DNA of 20,240 bases from JBBRUG01 sp038247995 (GTDB taxonomy: Bacteria > Chloroflexota > Chloroflexia > Chloroflexales > Chloroflexaceae), in NCBI GenBank assembly GCA_038247995.1, contig JBBRUG010000072.1:1-20240 (forward strand), given 5' to 3'. Shown here piece after piece: positions 1 through 6,863 of this stretch. The notes beneath the pieces are model-generated. The model searched no databases. It saw only the letters and a program-made list of their open reading frames with translations, and was not told the DNA's origin. The first letter of the stretch is position 1; each line of letters begins with the position of its first letter. Position numbers and translations under genes: made by a program.

Positions 1-133
1 CGGCGCCCGCACGCCCGCCGAAGTGCAAGCCGCCGTGACTGCCCTGGACACGCCGGTACCCAACACGCTCTGGGCCGACCTGCGCGCCGCCGGCCTGATC
101 GCAACAGCCGCGCCCACGCCGGGGGCCATGTAA
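1..133 (+). CDS. Aldo/keto reductase, C-terminal fragment (5' end outside window)
   Basis: The reading frame is open from the window edge to the TAA at 131-133 and encodes the last 43 or so residues of a protein. The visible part, with GARTPAEVQAAV followed by a PNTLWADLRAAGLI stretch, resembles the C-terminus of aldo/keto reductases of the L-fucose/D-threo-aldose dehydrogenase group, where a conserved GARSxxEV segment lies close to the bound NAD(P) and a LW-x-LxxxGLI helix follows. These enzymes oxidise aldoses such as L-fucose to lactones. The catalytic Asp-Tyr-Lys-His residues lie outside the window, so the substrate cannot be judged directly. The downstream mutarotase, aldolase-like and epimerase genes on the same strand support a sugar-catabolic role. 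Family assignment rests on one short segment. Confidence 0.6.
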   Translation, partial: GARTPAEVQAAVTALDTPVPNTLWADLRAAGLIATAAPTPGAM

Positions 134-229
134 CCGTCTCGGATGACGACTCATTGCGAGTGGAGCACGCTCCGCCCCTACGCGATCACGTTGGAATGCC
201 GGATGCGGAACGTCCACAACCATATCTCG

Positions 230-268
230 TCACCCGGTCACCCGGTCACCCTGTTCACCCTGTCACAC
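230..268 (+). repeat. Short degenerate tandem repeat before the start codon
   Basis: Four near-tandem copies of an 8-9 base unit (CACCCGGT, CACCCGGT, CACCCTGTT, CACCCTGT) end just before the preferred ATG at 271. The unit keeps the preceding frame open but is unlikely to be coding. It leaves no Shine-Dalgarno sequence in the usual place. Confidence 0.6.
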
Positions 269-270
269 CT

Positions 271-2094
271 ATGCACACACCACCAACCCTGACCGCCACC
301 ACGCCCTGCCTGCTGCCGCCGAATTGGGCCGTCTGGGAACGCCGCCTGCTCGACGTACTCAGCACGGCAGTCCATCCCTTCTTGGAACGCTACACCCGCC
401 CCGACGGCTCGCTGATCTGGGCCGACGCCTGGCCCGCTGGAGTGCGCGACGGCGTTGACGACTTTTATGAAAGCAGCGTCAACTGGCCACTGCTCTACCT
501 GCTCGGCGGCGCTGCCGACCTGCTGCCGATCGCCCAGCGCCAGTGGGATGTGATCACCCGCCAGCTAACCGACTTCGGCGTATTGCGCCACGAGTACGAG
601 ATCGGCTACGACCAGTTTCATCAGAGCGAACACTATACCTATTTTTACCTGCTCTGCCGCGCCGACGCTGCCCATGCCGTCAACCGCGCCCGCGCCGCAC
701 GCTTTGCCGGCTTTTATACGGGCGACGATCCCGACGCACCCAACTATGATCCGGTGCTGCGGATCATCCGCGCCCCGCACAACGGCAGCGGTGGCCCGCG
801 TTGGGGCTTCCTCGACGATCCCGACGTGATCGCCGACCAGTGGAGCGAAACGATGCGCCCCTACGGCCTGCCCTTCCACGATGTGCCCGGCATCAGCACC
901 TACGACGACCTGCGCGATCCCGTCCTCGCCCGGCGCATGGCCGACGTGATGCAACACCGCCACGGACGCGGCGATGTCGCCACCAACTTGCTCGTCACCA
1001 GCCTGCTCACCAACGCCTACCTACTCACCGGCGATCCCCGATACCGCACCTGGGTACTCGATTACGTCGAAGCCTGGATCGCGCGTGCCGCGCAAAACGG
1101 CGGCCGATTGCCCGATAACATCGGCCTCGACGGGCGGATCGGTGCCGATCTCGACGGCCGCTGGTACGGCGGGCTCTACGGCTGGGCCTGGCCGCACGGC
1201 TTCTACAACATCAGTATGGCCGCCGTTGCTGCCGGAACCAACGCCTACTTGCTCAGCGGCGATACGCGCTACCTCGATCTACCGCGCAGCCAGTATGATC
1301 GCATGCTGGAATTAGGCGTCTACAAGCCGCTGGAGGCGATCACGCCCGCTGCGCAATTCAGCTATAGCCTGCCCGACACGGCCGCCGCCGACACGCCGCG
1401 CTTTGTGATCCCGTTTCGGTATAGCGATCAGGGCTGGTTCGATTACCAACCCGTCCTGGCAAACCCGCTCGTCGTACTCTGGGGCGTCTCCGGCGCTGCC
1501 GAAGATTGGGCGCGCCTCGAACAACTCCGCGCCGCCGAGGGCCACGACTGGCGCCGCGTCGAGCAGTTTCGCACCAAAGAAGATTCCGGCCACGAACGGC
1601 CGTGGCTGCGTTTCCTTGCCGGCGAACTGCCGGAGTACCCCGAACTGATTCTGCGTCAGAGCCACGGCATCCTCAGCCGCCGGCTGGAGCAGATCCGCAA
1701 CGACCGGGCCGATCTTGCGCAGGTGAACATTCATCACTGGCAAGAGCACAACCCGATCACCACCGAAGCGCTGGTACAACTCACCCTGGGCGCGCCGCAG
1801 CCGATCTATAACGGCGGCCTGCTGCATACGCCGCTGGCCTACAGCGATCCGATCGCCGCTCGGCCCGGCCTCCCGCCCGACATCGCCGCCCTCGTCAGCC
1901 GCGTCACCGCCGCCACCGTTCAGGTCGAACTGGTCAACCTCGCGCCATTTTCCCAGCGCGAGGTGATCGTCCATGCCGGTATGTTCAACGAACACCGCTT
2001 CACCAGCGCCCGCACCGGTGCCGAAACCCACAGCTTCGATGCTGATCGGTTGCGGATCATCCTACCGCCGGCGGCGCGACAACGATCACCCTGA
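271..2094 (+). CDS. Uncharacterised predicted alpha/alpha-barrel protein, probably carbohydrate-active
   Basis: I do not recognise a named family. The roughly 607-residue protein has no signal peptide or membrane segment. It is rich in Trp, Tyr and Asp, with repeated helical pairs typical of six-hairpin (alpha/alpha) toroid enzymes. Noticeable segments include DGVDDFYESSVNWPLLY, HQSEHYTYFYLLCRAD, a GDPRY/GDTRY pair of repeat-like helices, and DGRWYGGLYGWAWPHG, followed by a beta-rich C-terminus. That pattern suggests a glycoside hydrolase, lyase or epimerase-like enzyme, and the neighbours suggest sugar metabolism. The frame is open from a TTG at 154, but 154-270 is repeat-derived and low in coding character, so the ATG at 271 is preferred. 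The C-terminus appears to be cut short by a one-base frameshift near 2070. In the -1 frame the reading continues as GGATTITLNLGL and stops at 2138. Confidence 0.55.
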   Translation: MHTPPTLTATTPCLLPPNWAVWERRLLDVLSTAVHPFLERYTRPDGSLIWADAWPAGVRDGVDDFYESSVNWPLLYLLGGAADLLPIAQRQWDVITRQLTDFGVLRHEYEIGYDQFHQSEHYTYFYLLCRADAAHAVNRARAARFAGFYTGDDPDAPNYDPVLRIIRAPHNGSGGPRWGFLDDPDVIADQWSETMRPYGLPFHDVPGISTYDDLRDPVLARRMADVMQHRHGRGDVATNLLVTSLLTNAYLLTGDPRYRTWVLDYVEAWIARAAQNGGRLPDNIGLDGRIGADLDGRWYGGLYGWAWPHGFYNISMAAVAAGTNAYLLSGDTRYLDLPRSQYDRMLELGVYKPLEAITPAAQFSYSLPDTAAADTPRFVIPFRYSDQGWFDYQPVLANPLVVLWGVSGAAEDWARLEQLRAAEGHDWRRVEQFRTKEDSGHERPWLRFLAGELPEYPELILRQSHGILSRRLEQIRNDRADLAQVNIHHWQEHNPITTEALVQLTLGAPQPIYNGGLLHTPLAYSDPIAARPGLPPDIAALVSRVTAATVQVELVNLAPFSQREVIVHAGMFNEHRFTSARTGAETHSFDADRLRIILPPAARQRSP

Positions 2095-2273
2095 ACCTCG
2101 GCCTCCAGCGCCACGCTGGGCAACCGCGCTACGGCTGACGCCACCTAAACGCCTGATGTTGTACGGATGCAGCGTACTGCGTCCCCGTTCCAGCTTCTGC
2201 TGCTTCTCCCGCCGCCCGAACGTGTTGATCCGCAGCTGCGTCATCTGCGGACGATTGCGCAAAGGAGCCTGCC

Positions 2274-3035
2274 ATGAGCATCACCCTCCCGATCGCCGGC
2301 CCGCCATCCGAACGCCCTGATCCGCAACTGATCGCTGCACTCACATCCGTCAGCAGCGCCACAGCCAGCGCCACATTGCATAAACTGGGCGTCCGGCGCA
2401 CCTTTATCGAAGGCCCTGAAACACGCATGCCCGGCGCGCGCATCGTTGGCACGGCGATCACGCTCCAATTCATGCCTCAACGCGAAGACATCGCCTCAGG
2501 CATCCAACAAGAATATGCCGAACGCTCCAGTGCGCTCTGGCATGTACTCGACGCCGTCCAACCCGGCGACGTCCTCTGCATTCAGGCCTACGGCGACGCC
2601 TATAGCGGCTGCCTCGGCGAGATGCTGATCACCTACTTTAAAGGCCGCGGCGGCGCGGGCATTATCGTCGATGGACGCATCCGCGACTGGCCCAATGTCA
2701 AACCGATTGGCGTACCGCTCTGGACCCGCGGCTTCACGCCCAACTACGCTTCCCAGGCTGACCTGTTCCCCTGGGCCTACAATGTACCGATCGCCTGTTC
2801 GCGCGTGCTGGTGCTCCCCGGCGACATCATCATCGCCGACGACGACGGCGCCGTGGTGGTGCCGGCAAAGCTCGCCCCACAACTGGCCGCACAGGGCAAC
2901 GCCCACGAAGACTGGGAAACCTTCAGCCGCATGCGCCTCGCCCAGGGCGGCTCGATCTGGACCTACTACCCGCTCAGTGATGAAGGCCGCCGCGAATACG
3001 AAGCCTGGCGCGCCGCCGATGCAGGTGCCGAATGA
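2274..3035 (+). CDS. RraA-family protein (HMG/CHA aldolase or oxaloacetate decarboxylase-like)
   Basis: This 253-residue protein belongs to the RraA/4-hydroxy-4-methyl-2-oxoglutarate aldolase family. These are metal-dependent class II aldolases or decarboxylases acting on short 2-oxo acids; some members instead inhibit RNase E. Visible features are the N-terminal helix with SSATASATLHKLG, the GDAYSGCLGEML loop (about residues 107-118), and the metal/substrate motif DGRIRD (residues 133-138) within GAGIIVDGRIRDWP. Retention of the Arg-Asp pair favours an active lyase. A strong Shine-Dalgarno AAAGGAG at 2261-2267 sets the ATG at 2274. The stop overlaps the next start as ATGA (3032-3035), which points to translational coupling to the mutarotase. 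In a deoxysugar pathway it could act on a 2-keto-3-deoxy acid, but this is inference. Confidence 0.85.
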   Translation: MSITLPIAGPPSERPDPQLIAALTSVSSATASATLHKLGVRRTFIEGPETRMPGARIVGTAITLQFMPQREDIASGIQQEYAERSSALWHVLDAVQPGDVLCIQAYGDAYSGCLGEMLITYFKGRGGAGIIVDGRIRDWPNVKPIGVPLWTRGFTPNYASQADLFPWAYNVPIACSRVLVLPGDIIIADDDGAVVVPAKLAPQLAAQGNAHEDWETFSRMRLAQGGSIWTYYPLSDEGRREYEAWRAADAGAE

Positions 3036-3382
3036 CGACCATCGCGTATACTGTATGGCTTAAAGACGACCCGGAGATCATCCGCCGCTACGACGCCTAT
3101 CACGCCGAGCCCTGGCCGGAAGTCGCCGCGTGGATGGCCGCCCAGGGCGTGCAGCGCTGCCGGATCTACCGCTTCGACCGGATGCTGTTTATGCTGCTGG
3201 AGCGCGACGATGACGCGGCGCCTGCACCAAACGCACCGTTAGCCGTCGCCGTCGCCGCGCGGTACGGCGCCTGGGACGCACTGATGTACAGTATGCAGGA
3301 GCCGGTGCCGGGTGCGCCACTCGACGGTGCCTGGGTTGAAATGGCTCAGGTGTATGACTATCAAAGGAACCCCCATGAGTGA
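3032..3382 (+). CDS. L-rhamnose mutarotase (RhaM)-family protein
   Basis: This 116-residue protein matches the RhaM/YiiL family of dimeric ferredoxin-like sugar mutarotases, which interconvert alpha and beta anomers of L-rhamnose and related sugars. The key segment is YDAYHAEPWPEV (residues 20-31). It contains the conserved His24 and the WPE motif, matching HNPIWPE in the E. coli enzyme, where the His is catalytic. Next comes the GVQRCRIYRFDRMLFMLLE hairpin of the core sheet. Length is close to the usual 104-120 residues. The start overlaps the upstream stop (ATGA), and the last 8 bases overlap the start of the next gene, so the three genes form a tight operon. The exact sugar is not shown by sequence; L-fucose and L-rhamnose are both possible. 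Confidence 0.85.
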   Translation: MTTIAYTVWLKDDPEIIRRYDAYHAEPWPEVAAWMAAQGVQRCRIYRFDRMLFMLLERDDDAAPAPNAPLAVAVAARYGAWDALMYSMQEPVPGAPLDGAWVEMAQVYDYQRNPHE

Positions 3383-4352
3383 AGAACGCTTTCTCGTCAC
3401 CGGCGCCCTGGGATGCATCGGCGCGTGGGTTGTGCGCAACCTGATGCAGGCGGGCATTCCTACCACCATTCTTGATGTTGGCGGTAGCGATCACCGTTTG
3501 CGGCTGTTGCTGAGTGACGAACAGATCGCCCAGGTGCGCCTGATCCAGGGCGATATTACCGATCTCAGTGCAGTAGAAGCTGCCGTCGCCACTTCAGGCG
3601 CCAGCCATATCATCCACCTGGCCGCACTCCAGGTGCCCTTTTGCAAAGCCGATCCCACCGCCGGCGCAATGGTCAATGTCGTTGGTACAGTGAATATGTT
3701 CGAAGCGGCGCGCCGCGCCGGCATCACGCGCCTTGTCTATGCCAGCAGTGTGGCTGTGTACGGGCAAAGCGAAGACTATGCCGAGGGGCCGTTGAGCGAC
3801 GACGCGCCGCTGAATCCGCGTACGCATTATGGCGTCTACAAACAGGCCAACGAAGGCACCGCCCGCGTCTACTGGCACGACAACGGCATCAGCAGTATCG
3901 GGCTACGTCCTTATACCGTGTACGGCCCCGGTCGCGATCAGGGTCTTACCTCCGGCCCAACCAAAGCGATGGCGGCTGCCGCTTTCGGACGGCCCTACCA
4001 CATCCCCTTTAGCGGCCGCCAGGGCCTCCAGCTCGCCGACGACGCCGCGAAGCTCTTCATCCAGGCTGCGCGGGCACCCTTCAGCGGTGCAGCAGCCTTC
4101 AACTTGCGCGGCAGTGTTGTACGCATGGAAGAGATCATTGCAGCGATCGAGGCTGCCGAACCGGCTGCAAAGGGGCAGATCACCTTCGCCGGCGCACCGC
4201 TGCCATTCCCCGAAGAACTCGACGACGCCGGCCTGCGCGCAGCCCTTGGCGCGCCGCCCCACACTGCACTGAATGCCGGAGTCGCCCAGACGATCACCAT
4301 CTTCAAAGCAGCGCTGGCCGTAGGTCGGATCGACCCCGAACGGGCACTATAG
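3375..4352 (+). CDS. NAD-dependent epimerase/dehydratase (extended SDR)
   Basis: This 325-residue extended short-chain dehydrogenase has an N-terminal Rossmann motif, TGALGCIG (residues 9-16; TGxxGxxG), and a conserved Asp at the end of beta-2 (ILDVGG), which favours NAD. It has the active-site serine segment VYASSVAVYG (121-130) and the catalytic YGVYK pair Tyr152-Lys156. RPYTVYGPGRDQG is a typical substrate-loop segment. A longer open frame from 3312 exists, but the ATG at 3375 follows AAAGGA at 3363-3368 and the Rossmann strand begins at residue 5, so it is preferred. It overlaps the mutarotase gene by 8 bases. A role in sugar epimerisation, or oxidation of a sugar or lactone in the same pathway, is inferred. 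Confidence 0.9.
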   Translation: MSEERFLVTGALGCIGAWVVRNLMQAGIPTTILDVGGSDHRLRLLLSDEQIAQVRLIQGDITDLSAVEAAVATSGASHIIHLAALQVPFCKADPTAGAMVNVVGTVNMFEAARRAGITRLVYASSVAVYGQSEDYAEGPLSDDAPLNPRTHYGVYKQANEGTARVYWHDNGISSIGLRPYTVYGPGRDQGLTSGPTKAMAAAAFGRPYHIPFSGRQGLQLADDAAKLFIQAARAPFSGAAAFNLRGSVVRMEEIIAAIEAAEPAAKGQITFAGAPLPFPEELDDAGLRAALGAPPHTALNAGVAQTITIFKAALAVGRIDPERAL

Positions 4353-4380
4353 CCAAATGCGGAGCAGGACGATGGACGAC

Positions 4381-4413
4381 GGACGCAAGTCAAACTATGT
4401 TTGACTTGCGTCC
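4381..4413. terminator. Perfect 15-bp inverted repeat after the sugar operon
   Basis: The arms 4381-4395 (GGACGCAAGTCAAAC) and 4399-4413 are exactly complementary with a 3-base TAT loop, 28 bases after the epimerase stop. No T-run follows, so it is a probable hairpin-only terminator or mRNA 3'-end stabiliser, not a classical intrinsic terminator. Its left arm overlaps a GGACGAC heptamer run (4374-4385) that also occurs inside valS. Confidence 0.55.
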
Positions 4414-4417
4414 CCTT

Positions 4418-4443
4418 ACCCACCTCACCCACCTCACCCGCTC
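4418..4443. repeat. 9-bp tandem repeat
   Basis: Two exact ACCCACCTC units (4418-4426, 4427-4435) are followed by a partial third, ACCCGCTC. They lie between the inverted repeat and the peroxiredoxin gene. Confidence 0.7.
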
Positions 4444-4453
4444 AAAACTCAGG

Positions 4454-4459
4454 TACAAT
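4454..4459 (+). promoter_or_regulatory. Possible -10 box of the peroxiredoxin gene
   Basis: TACAAT lies 45 bases before the ATG at 4505 in a locally AT-rich stretch. No convincing -35 was found at the usual spacing. Confidence 0.35.
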
Positions 4460-4504
4460 AAAAAGGATCCTTGCAATATTCACGTGATAAGAGGAGTATT
4501 CCGC

Positions 4505-5023
4505 ATGACCGTTGAGCGTGCAGATGCGTTTAACTTTTTTGGCTCGCGCACCCTGGTTGGCCCCGAACTCAAGCCTGGCGATGCCGCTCCCGAATTCACC
4601 CTGATCAACAATAAATTTGAGCCGATCACCCTCGAAACCTATGCCGGTAAGCCGCTGCTGATCAGCGTTGTTCCGTCGCTCGAAACCGGTCTCTGCACTA
4701 AGCAGACCATGCGTTTCAACGAAGAGGCCGCCGCGCTGGGCGATCAGGTCGGTTTTGTTACCGTCAGCGCCGATCTGCCCTTCGCCCAGGCCCGCTGGTG
4801 CGGCCACAATAACGCCGATCATATGCTTACGCTGTCCGATCATCGCGACATGAGCTTCGGGGCCGCCTATGGCACCTACGTGCGCGATTTCCGGATCGAG
4901 AGCCGGGCCGTGTTCGTGATCGATGGGAACGGCACAGTAACCCACGCCGAATACGTTCCTACAGCCGGCCATGAACCCAACTACGATAGCGCCCTTGAGG
5001 CGATCAAAACCGCCCTCGATTAA
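4505..5023 (+). CDS. tpx: Tpx-type thiol peroxidase (atypical 2-Cys peroxiredoxin)
   Basis: The 172-residue product reduces hydrogen and alkyl peroxides in the cytoplasm using thioredoxin. It shows the Tpx layout: GDAAPEFTL near residue 25, then SVVPSLETGLC with peroxidatic Cys64 preceded by a Thr at -3, FVTVSADLPFAQARWC with resolving Cys99 (35 residues later, as in atypical 2-Cys Tpx), and the C-terminal RAVFVIDGNGTVTHAEYV strand. Length matches the family (about 165-175). The open frame begins further upstream, but the ATG at 4505 has GAGGAG at 4491-4496 and gives the usual N-terminus. It is probably a monocistronic gene between the sugar operon and the rpsB operon. Confidence 0.93.
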   Translation: MTVERADAFNFFGSRTLVGPELKPGDAAPEFTLINNKFEPITLETYAGKPLLISVVPSLETGLCTKQTMRFNEEAAALGDQVGFVTVSADLPFAQARWCGHNNADHMLTLSDHRDMSFGAAYGTYVRDFRIESRAVFVIDGNGTVTHAEYVPTAGHEPNYDSALEAIKTALD

Positions 5024-5058
5024 GCGCATCCGGCTTTCTGCCCCCCATTTCATCGTAC

Positions 5059-5238
5059 GGGCGAACCCATGTGTCCGCCTCGTTCGCCCTGCGCCCGCCG
5101 CGCCGTACGGGCGACCCTACGTGGTCGCCCAGGGGCAGCCACACGGGACTTGCCCCTACATTGCGCCCTTGCGCCCGCCTCGCTCCCCTGCCGCGCCTAC
5201 GGGCGACCCTACGTGGTCGCCCAGGACTGCCCCTACAT
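5059..5238. repeat. Cluster of three dispersed hairpin repeats in a 426-base intergenic region
   Basis: Intergenic region 5024-5449 has no gene in its first part. Two copies share an identical core: stem GGGCGACC, loop CTACGT, stem GGTCGCCC, at 5109-5130 and 5201-5222. Each is followed by AGG and a TGCCCCTACATT segment (5151-5162, 5228-5239). In the first copy a second hairpin, GGGGCA/TGCCCC (5132-5137/5151-5156), is intact. A degenerate third copy starts at 5059 (GGGCGAA paired with TTCGCCC at 5083-5089). GC-rich CTGCGCCCGCC segments separate the copies. This resembles the GTAGGGGC-type palindromic repeats scattered in some Chloroflexota and cyanobacterial genomes. Confidence 0.75.
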
Positions 5239-5279
5239 TACCCTGCGCCCGCCCCGCCGCCCCGCCTTTCTGCATTTAC

Positions 5280-5308
5280 TTGCTACCGATTAGCCCGTAT
5301 GCTATACT
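5280..5308 (+). promoter_or_regulatory. Extended -10 promoter of the rpsB operon
   Basis: The -35-like TTGCTA (5280-5285) is separated by 17 bases from TATACT (5303-5308), which is preceded by TGC to give an extended -10 (TGnTATACT). Transcription should begin near 5315, giving a leader of about 135 bases before rpsB. Confidence 0.7.
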
Positions 5309-5342
5309 ACCCTGCGGCGCGCCAGAATGCGCTAAATACACA

Positions 5343-5438
5343 CACCTCCTAATTACGCCCGTTCCTGCCGGCAGATGCCGGTTCGGTCGTAACGTGCAGG
5401 AGGTGGCGGTGGGCAAATCAGCCCAATCCTTAAAGGAG
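5343..5438 (+). promoter_or_regulatory. Structured rpsB leader with alternative pairings
   Basis: CACCTCCT (5343-5350) is exactly complementary to AGGAGGTG (5398-5405), and its CTCCT part can also pair with the AGGAG Shine-Dalgarno at 5434-5438. CCTGC (5364-5368) can instead pair with GCAGG (5396-5400), which would break the first helix. A further hairpin, GGGC/GCCC, lies at 5411-5424. This suggests translational control, possibly by S2 itself, but no known leader motif was recognised. Confidence 0.4.
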
Positions 5439-5449
5439 CAGTACAGGAC

Positions 5450-6169
5450 ATGACTCAGACAGCCTTCCGTGTCGTTTCGGTAAAGGCCCTGCTCGAAGCA
5501 GGTTCCCACTTCGGCCATCAGACGAACCGCTGGAACCCGAAGATGCGCCCGTATATCTTCACGGCGCGCAACGGCATTCACATTATCGACCTCCAGAAGA
5601 CGATTAGCGGCCTGAATTCGGCCTATAAGTTCATCTCGGATCTTACAGCTCGGGGTGAAAAGGTGCTCTTCGTCGGTACGAAAAAGCAGGCTCAGGAAGC
5701 CGTCATCGAAGAGGCGGGCCGTGCCGGCCAGTACTATATCACCCAGCGCTGGCTTGGCGGTACACTCACCAACTTCGCGACGATCCGCGCCCGGCTCAAG
5801 CGCCTGGAGACGCTCGAAACCCAACGTGATCGCGGCGACTTCGCCCGGCTCACCAAGGCCGAGGGTCTCAAGCTCGAAGAAGAAATCTTCAAGCTGAACC
5901 GCGTCTTCGGCGGGATCAAGACGATGGATCGCTTGCCCGGCGCCCTCTTTATTGTCGATCCGCACAAAGAAGAACTGGCCGTCACCGAGGCTGCTAAGGT
6001 GGGCCTCCCGGTTGTTGCCATGGTCGACACCAACTGCAACCCGGACAAGATCGATTATGTCGTTCCTTGCAATGACGATGCGATCCGCGGTATCCGGCTG
6101 ATGACGAGCAAGATCGCCGATGCGGCTGTCGAGGGTCAGCGCCGCCGCCAGGAACAGCAAGAACTGTAA
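5450..6169 (+). CDS. rpsB: 30S ribosomal protein S2
   Basis: The 239-residue product is a small-subunit ribosomal protein. The N-terminus carries the conserved LLEAGSHFGHQTNRWNPKM and FTARNGIHIIDLQKT segments. Later come VLFVGTKKQAQ, QRWLGGTLTNF, LPGALFIVDP and VAMVDTNCNPD, ending with NDDAIRGIRLM. These are hallmark S2 sequences, and the length is typical (about 230-260). The ATG at 5450 is 11 bases after AGGAG (5434-5438). It is the first gene of the operon rpsB-tsf-pyrH-frr-uppS-cdsA-rseP, driven by the promoter at 5280-5308, and is probably regulated through its leader. Confidence 0.98.
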   Translation: MTQTAFRVVSVKALLEAGSHFGHQTNRWNPKMRPYIFTARNGIHIIDLQKTISGLNSAYKFISDLTARGEKVLFVGTKKQAQEAVIEEAGRAGQYYITQRWLGGTLTNFATIRARLKRLETLETQRDRGDFARLTKAEGLKLEEEIFKLNRVFGGIKTMDRLPGALFIVDPHKEELAVTEAAKVGLPVVAMVDTNCNPDKIDYVVPCNDDAIRGIRLMTSKIADAAVEGQRRRQEQQEL

Positions 6170-6202
6170 ACGGCATCGAACGCATACAATGGTTTTAGTG
6201 AA

Positions 6203-6236
6203 GCTGGTGGAGGGGTGCATGCCGCCCCTCCTCAGC
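6203..6236 (+). terminator. rpsB-tsf intergenic hairpin (attenuator-like)
   Basis: GGAGGGG (6209-6215) pairs with CCCCTCC (6225-6231). The outer GCTG (6203-6206) pairs with CAGC (6233-6236) across a small bulge, giving about 11 pairs. There is no T-run, so partial termination or RNA processing between rpsB and tsf is more likely than full termination. Confidence 0.5.
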
Positions 6237-6255
6237 ACGAATGAGGAGTACGATC

Positions 6256-6783
6256 GTGGCAGTGTCGATTGAACTGGTGAAGGAGTTGCGCGAGCGCACC
6301 GGCGCCGGTATTAAAGAGTGCAAAGATATTCTCGAGCAGACCGACGGCAACATCAATAAAGCCATTGAGATCCTGCGCGAGAAGGGGATCGAGGCGGCGT
6401 CAAAGAAGGCCAGCCGTGAGGTGGGTGAAGGCTTGGTGGGTGTGTATGTCCACTATGGGGCGCGGATCGCCGGCCTCGTTGAACTCAACTGCGAAACCGA
6501 CTTTGTGGCCCGTACCGAGGATTTCCAGAACCTCGCCAATGGTCTGGCGCAGCACGTTGTAGCGCTCAATCCGCGTTATATCACCGCCGCTGAAGTCACC
6601 GATGAAGCAGTTGCCGAAAGCGGCCTGACCCGCGATAAGTTTGTCGAAGAGAGCGTCTTGCTCGCCCAACCCTTCGTGAAAGAGCCGTCGCGCACGATCG
6701 AAGAGAAGATCAAAGAGGCGATTGCCAAGCTGGGCGAGAATATTGTGGTGCGGCGTTTCGTACGCTACGAAATCGGCGCCTAA
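6256..6783 (+). CDS. tsf: Elongation factor Ts, short form
   Basis: EF-Ts exchanges GDP for GTP on EF-Tu. The 175-residue protein begins with VSIELVKELRERTGAGIKEC, the UBA-like N-domain that contacts EF-Tu, and the core has the signature CETDFVART. It ends with the VVRRFVRYEIG strand soon after the first core subdomain. It therefore lacks the coiled coil and duplicated subdomain of the approximately 280-residue E. coli form and resembles the short thermophile-type EF-Ts, which in Thermus acts as a dimer. An in-frame ATG at 6241 exists, but the GAGGAG at 6243-6248 sits seven bases before the GTG at 6256, so GTG is the preferred start. Confidence 0.96.
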   Translation: MAVSIELVKELRERTGAGIKECKDILEQTDGNINKAIEILREKGIEAASKKASREVGEGLVGVYVHYGARIAGLVELNCETDFVARTEDFQNLANGLAQHVVALNPRYITAAEVTDEAVAESGLTRDKFVEESVLLAQPFVKEPSRTIEEKIKEAIAKLGENIVVRRFVRYEIGA

Positions 6784-6863
6784 CAGGCAGGAGGCGGGCT
6801 GCCGACGGTCAATCGCAGGTTCCGGCCTGCTCCTACTGTCGGTCGCCGGTCTCCTGATTTTTT

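Noticed and set aside
1312..2031. Minus-strand open frame opposite the barrel-protein gene
   Set aside because: The + strand has consistent protein-like sequence here. The antisense product is low-complexity Gly/Ala/Arg/Val.
4971..5453. Plus-strand open frame across the tpx-rpsB gap
   Set aside because: Its peptide is mostly Pro/Ala/Arg translated from the GC-rich hairpin repeats, and it runs through the rpsB promoter. It is not a gene.
5276..6238. Long minus-strand open frame opposite rpsB
   Set aside because: It is the antisense shadow of a certain ribosomal protein gene, and its translation shows no protein family.
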